From assembly GCA_003612525.1 (NCBI GenBank), contig RAZD01000006.1, positions 1 to 64,000 on the forward strand: DNA of 64,000 bases, given 5' to 3'. Each line of letters begins with the position of its first letter. Positions within the stretch are counted from its first letter, which is position 1. The translations under genes were made by a program, and so were the position numbers. This DNA comes from a bacterium C-53. GTDB taxonomy: Bacteria; Bacillota; Clostridia; Lachnospirales; Lachnospiraceae. Below the pieces are notes generated by a model. The model worked only from the letters and a program-made list of their open reading frames with translations. It was not told where the DNA came from and searched no databases. Positions 61,728 to 64,000 of the stretch are shown in pieces.

Positions 61728-64000
61728 TTAAACCACTCGTTTCTTAATAATTTTTAATCCTGTTCGTGCCGAGAAAATTTTTGCATCATTTGTTGTTTCA
61801 CCATTAGCAAAACTGCCCAAAATTTTTTGCTGCGACTCTGGTGTCCAATACACCTTCAAATTTTCTCTCGCCCGTGTAATTGCCGTATAAAAAATATTAT
61901 GTGTAATCATTTCATCTACTTCTTTAGTAATAACAATTTTGACCGAATTATACTCTAAACCCTGCGCTTTATGAATGGATATCGCGTAAGCAATTTGGAA
62001 TGGTACATTCGTTTCTGCGTCTTCATCATCGTTATCATCATCTCCAGCATTTTTCTTTTTTACTGCAAATCTTACAACAGACCTTCCCGGATTTAATTTT
62101 GGCATAAGTTCAAGTCCTGTTCCTGAAACATGGATGCTATTTAACACTTTGTCAATCTCAATCGAAAAAAGCACCCTGCTCTCCTCTTCCTCAATATTTA
62201 CTATTTTTCCTCCAAGATTATTATATAGTATAGAATCATATTTTGAGGAACCACTAAATAAAATCGGATCACCTATTTTATACGTCCAAACTCCCAATAC
62301 AAATGCTTTGTTCGGATTATCACTTTGCAAAAATCTGTTAATATTATTAATTCCATACAAACCATCATAATTAAGGCACAGAACAATTTCACTCTCTGAT
62401 GTCCGCTCAAATATTGACTCATCTAACTTTGTTGTATATCCACAATGTCCCATCCATTCAGTAATATTATCTTGATAGTTACGCACTCTGCTCCACAGCT
62501 CCAGTAATTGGTTGTTCTCTGTCCGATATGGTTTTGTAAGTTCATATTGTGCTTTTACAGGAACAAAATATCTTGCCAAGTTAAACCAATTTCCGAACTG
62601 AATTGATTCTATCTGATAAATGTCCCCCACCAAAACCAGCAACTTAAAATTCTTTTTTCTAAGAACTTCTATCATATCACGATTACTAACCATACTACAC
62701 TCGTCTATAAATAATATATCCACAGTTTTATCCGGCGGATATGAATAAATAAACTTCTTAATAGTTAAATATTCACCGCTATTGTCTTTAACTCTTCTTC
62801 GTAGATTCTCTACTGCCGGATGAGTATTTGCTATATAGACCTTAGAACCGTCTTGCCAAAACTGTGAAATATGTTTTATCAAAGTTGATTTACCCGTTCC
62901 TGCTGCCCCATAAATCATTGCAAGACTCGAGTTCTCAAACATTCTGAGTAAGATATCCCTCTTTTCGTCACTATCTATCACATTCGGATTCTCTATAAGC
63001 CAATCTTCCACAGAAGCATTATAGCCAACCACTCCTTCTTCTGTAAAAGAAATCAGACTTTGAATTATTTCTTTTGTATCATCCTCATAGCCTTTCACAA
63101 AAAGATTTTTACCCATAATTTCCAATCTTCTGTTTTGATGCTTTCTGTACAGACTATCATTATAAGTCTTTACCAATTGATCAATATTCTCAAATCCTGC
63201 CAGTTCATCTGTTTTTGTATATAACTTCCCATCTGTATTTGCATTAATGTTTATACGGCGAGCCAATAACTCATGTTCTCTTCCTACTGTTTTTATACAT
63301 GAAAGCAAATCATATATTGATGGGTTATGGTTGCAAAGACTTGAATTGAATGGCATTTCCTCAAACGGAAGAGTTTTAATATCTAAGTAAAGCCCTTTCA
63401 TTCTATAATTTTCTTCCTTCGATAACTGCATTTTTATTACCTTGTTATTAAGACCATATAACAAATAGCGGACACTATTACTTCCTGGTCTATCTGTTCT
63501 TATCCAACCTCTGGCTCTATCAAAAATATCACATAAAACAATTTTTTGTGCCTTTTCCGTAATTTTTTCTTTAAATACCTGATACCTTCTCTCTGAAAAT
63601 TCTAAAATTTCAACCAAATTAAGCCCTGTTCTTGATATATAATTCATTAATCCAATATATTCCGAAAGATCACTACGCACCTCGATATTATATCCAAATA
63701 TTTTTGCAAAATTTTTCAGCTCACATGGTCTTATAGATACGCTCCATGCAGTTACAATCTTAATCGGCATAAATTTTCCAGATATTTCGATAATATCATC
63801 ATCCAAATCTACCTTTATCGCATAATTCGCAGGAATCTTAAAGGCTGAGAATACCACCAGCTTATTAAATTTACTGGACTCATCATTTGTCGGAATTAAA
63901 GTATTTTCGTAATAAACATGATGGTTCACAAAAAATGGTTTTGATTTTTGCACATAAAATCGTTCACCGTATGCCTCATAAACTCTTTGATAACGAACTT
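61728..64000 (-). CDS. SF1 DNA helicase/ATPase (RecD/UvrD-like), 5' end outside window
   Basis: At least 757 codons; the frame is open to the window edge. The C-terminal half is an SF1 helicase: Walker A GAAGTGKS, Walker B LFIDECSM, motif III LVGDIYQIESI, and the C-terminal 'SIHKAQGLEYNSVKI' and 'FYTAITRARE'. The N-terminal half (about 340 residues) is not recognised and may bind DNA or a partner. It ends 4 bp before the nuclease-like frame, suggesting a two-gene helicase-nuclease unit. Base composition is AT-rich compared with the housekeeping genes. Confidence 0.85.
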   Translation of the reverse strand, partial: VRYQRVYEAYGERFYVQKSKPFFVNHHVYYENTLIPTNDESSKFNKLVVFSAFKIPANYAIKVDLDDDIIEISGKFMPIKIVTAWSVSIRPCELKNFAKIFGYNIEVRSDLSEYIGLMNYISRTGLNLVEILEFSERRYQVFKEKITEKAQKIVLCDIFDRARGWIRTDRPGSNSVRYLLYGLNNKVIKMQLSKEENYRMKGLYLDIKTLPFEEMPFNSSLCNHNPSIYDLLSCIKTVGREHELLARRININANTDGKLYTKTDELAGFENIDQLVKTYNDSLYRKHQNRRLEIMGKNLFVKGYEDDTKEIIQSLISFTEEGVVGYNASVEDWLIENPNVIDSDEKRDILLRMFENSSLAMIYGAAGTGKSTLIKHISQFWQDGSKVYIANTHPAVENLRRRVKDNSGEYLTIKKFIYSYPPDKTVDILFIDECSMVSNRDMIEVLRKKNFKLLVLVGDIYQIESIQFGNWFNLARYFVPVKAQYELTKPYRTENNQLLELWSRVRNYQDNITEWMGHCGYTTKLDESIFERTSESEIVLCLNYDGLYGINNINRFLQSDNPNKAFVLGVWTYKIGDPILFSGSSKYDSILYNNLGGKIVNIEEEESRVLFSIEIDKVLNSIHVSGTGLELMPKLNPGRSVVRFAVKKKNAGDDDNDDEDAETNVPFQIAYAISIHKAQGLEYNSVKIVITKEVDEMITHNIFYTAITRARENLKVYWTPESQQKILGSFANGETTNDAKIFSARTGLKIIKKRVV

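Overview
The window looks like a chromosomal segment from an anaerobic Clostridia, most likely family Lachnospiraceae. The grounds are the long Firmicutes-order ribosomal protein operon (rpsJ to rplQ) with a KOW-domain gene between map and infA, zinc-type S14, an ECF-transporter/truA/rplM/rpsI tail, ferredoxin-linked 2-oxoacid oxidoreductase genes, and many Lachnospiraceae-type mobile genes. The genus cannot be fixed from the sequence alone.

Region 1 (1-14.2 kb) is a GC-richer integrated conjugative or mobilizable element lying just downstream of rpsI, all on the minus strand. From right to left it carries ParA, ParB, small accessory proteins, a replication-initiator-like protein, PcfB, a VirD4 coupling protein and a truncated Maff2. 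Next come a cargo Xre regulator and lipoprotein, then MobC, a relaxase, a Cys-rich VLP protein, RepA, a DnaC-like ATPase, TnpW and the start of a large serine recombinase. No VirB4, VirB6 or PrgI genes are seen between Maff2 and the mobilization block, so the element looks internally deleted: probably mobilizable, not self-transmissible. Two of its genes have AUA where a start codon is expected.

Region 2 (14.2-36.4 kb) is housekeeping: rpsI, rplM, truA, ecfT/ecfA2/ecfA1, an opposite-strand M15 peptidase lipoprotein, then the complete S10-spc-alpha ribosomal operon transcribed leftward from a clear sigma-A promoter with a structured leader.

Region 3 (36.4-49.0 kb) holds putP, an RlmI-like methyltransferase, a K+/H+ antiporter, a chemotaxis receptor, an M23 peptidase, a two-gene 2-oxoacid:ferredoxin oxidoreductase in which four subunits are fused in pairs, and a ferritin-like protein.

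Region 4 (48-64 kb) is accessory and defence-rich. It has an MqsR-like toxin with an MqsA/Panacea-type antitoxin and a perfect 15-bp inverted-repeat operator. An AT-rich cassette follows: OLD-like AAA/TOPRIM protein, m5C methyltransferase and Vsr endonuclease. After a YdcF protein and an ECF sigma/DUF4179 pair comes the most unusual locus: a TROVE-like/vWA (DUF2828-type) protein preceded by two tandem tRNA-like RNAs that share a conserved central core, divergent from a pair of WYL regulators. The window ends with a CPBP protease, a PD-(D/E)XK-like nuclease gene with an in-frame amber codon, and a partial SF1 helicase.

The best candidate for an undescribed system is the TROVE-like protein / twin tRNA-like RNA / WYL pair locus at 55.9-60.2 kb.
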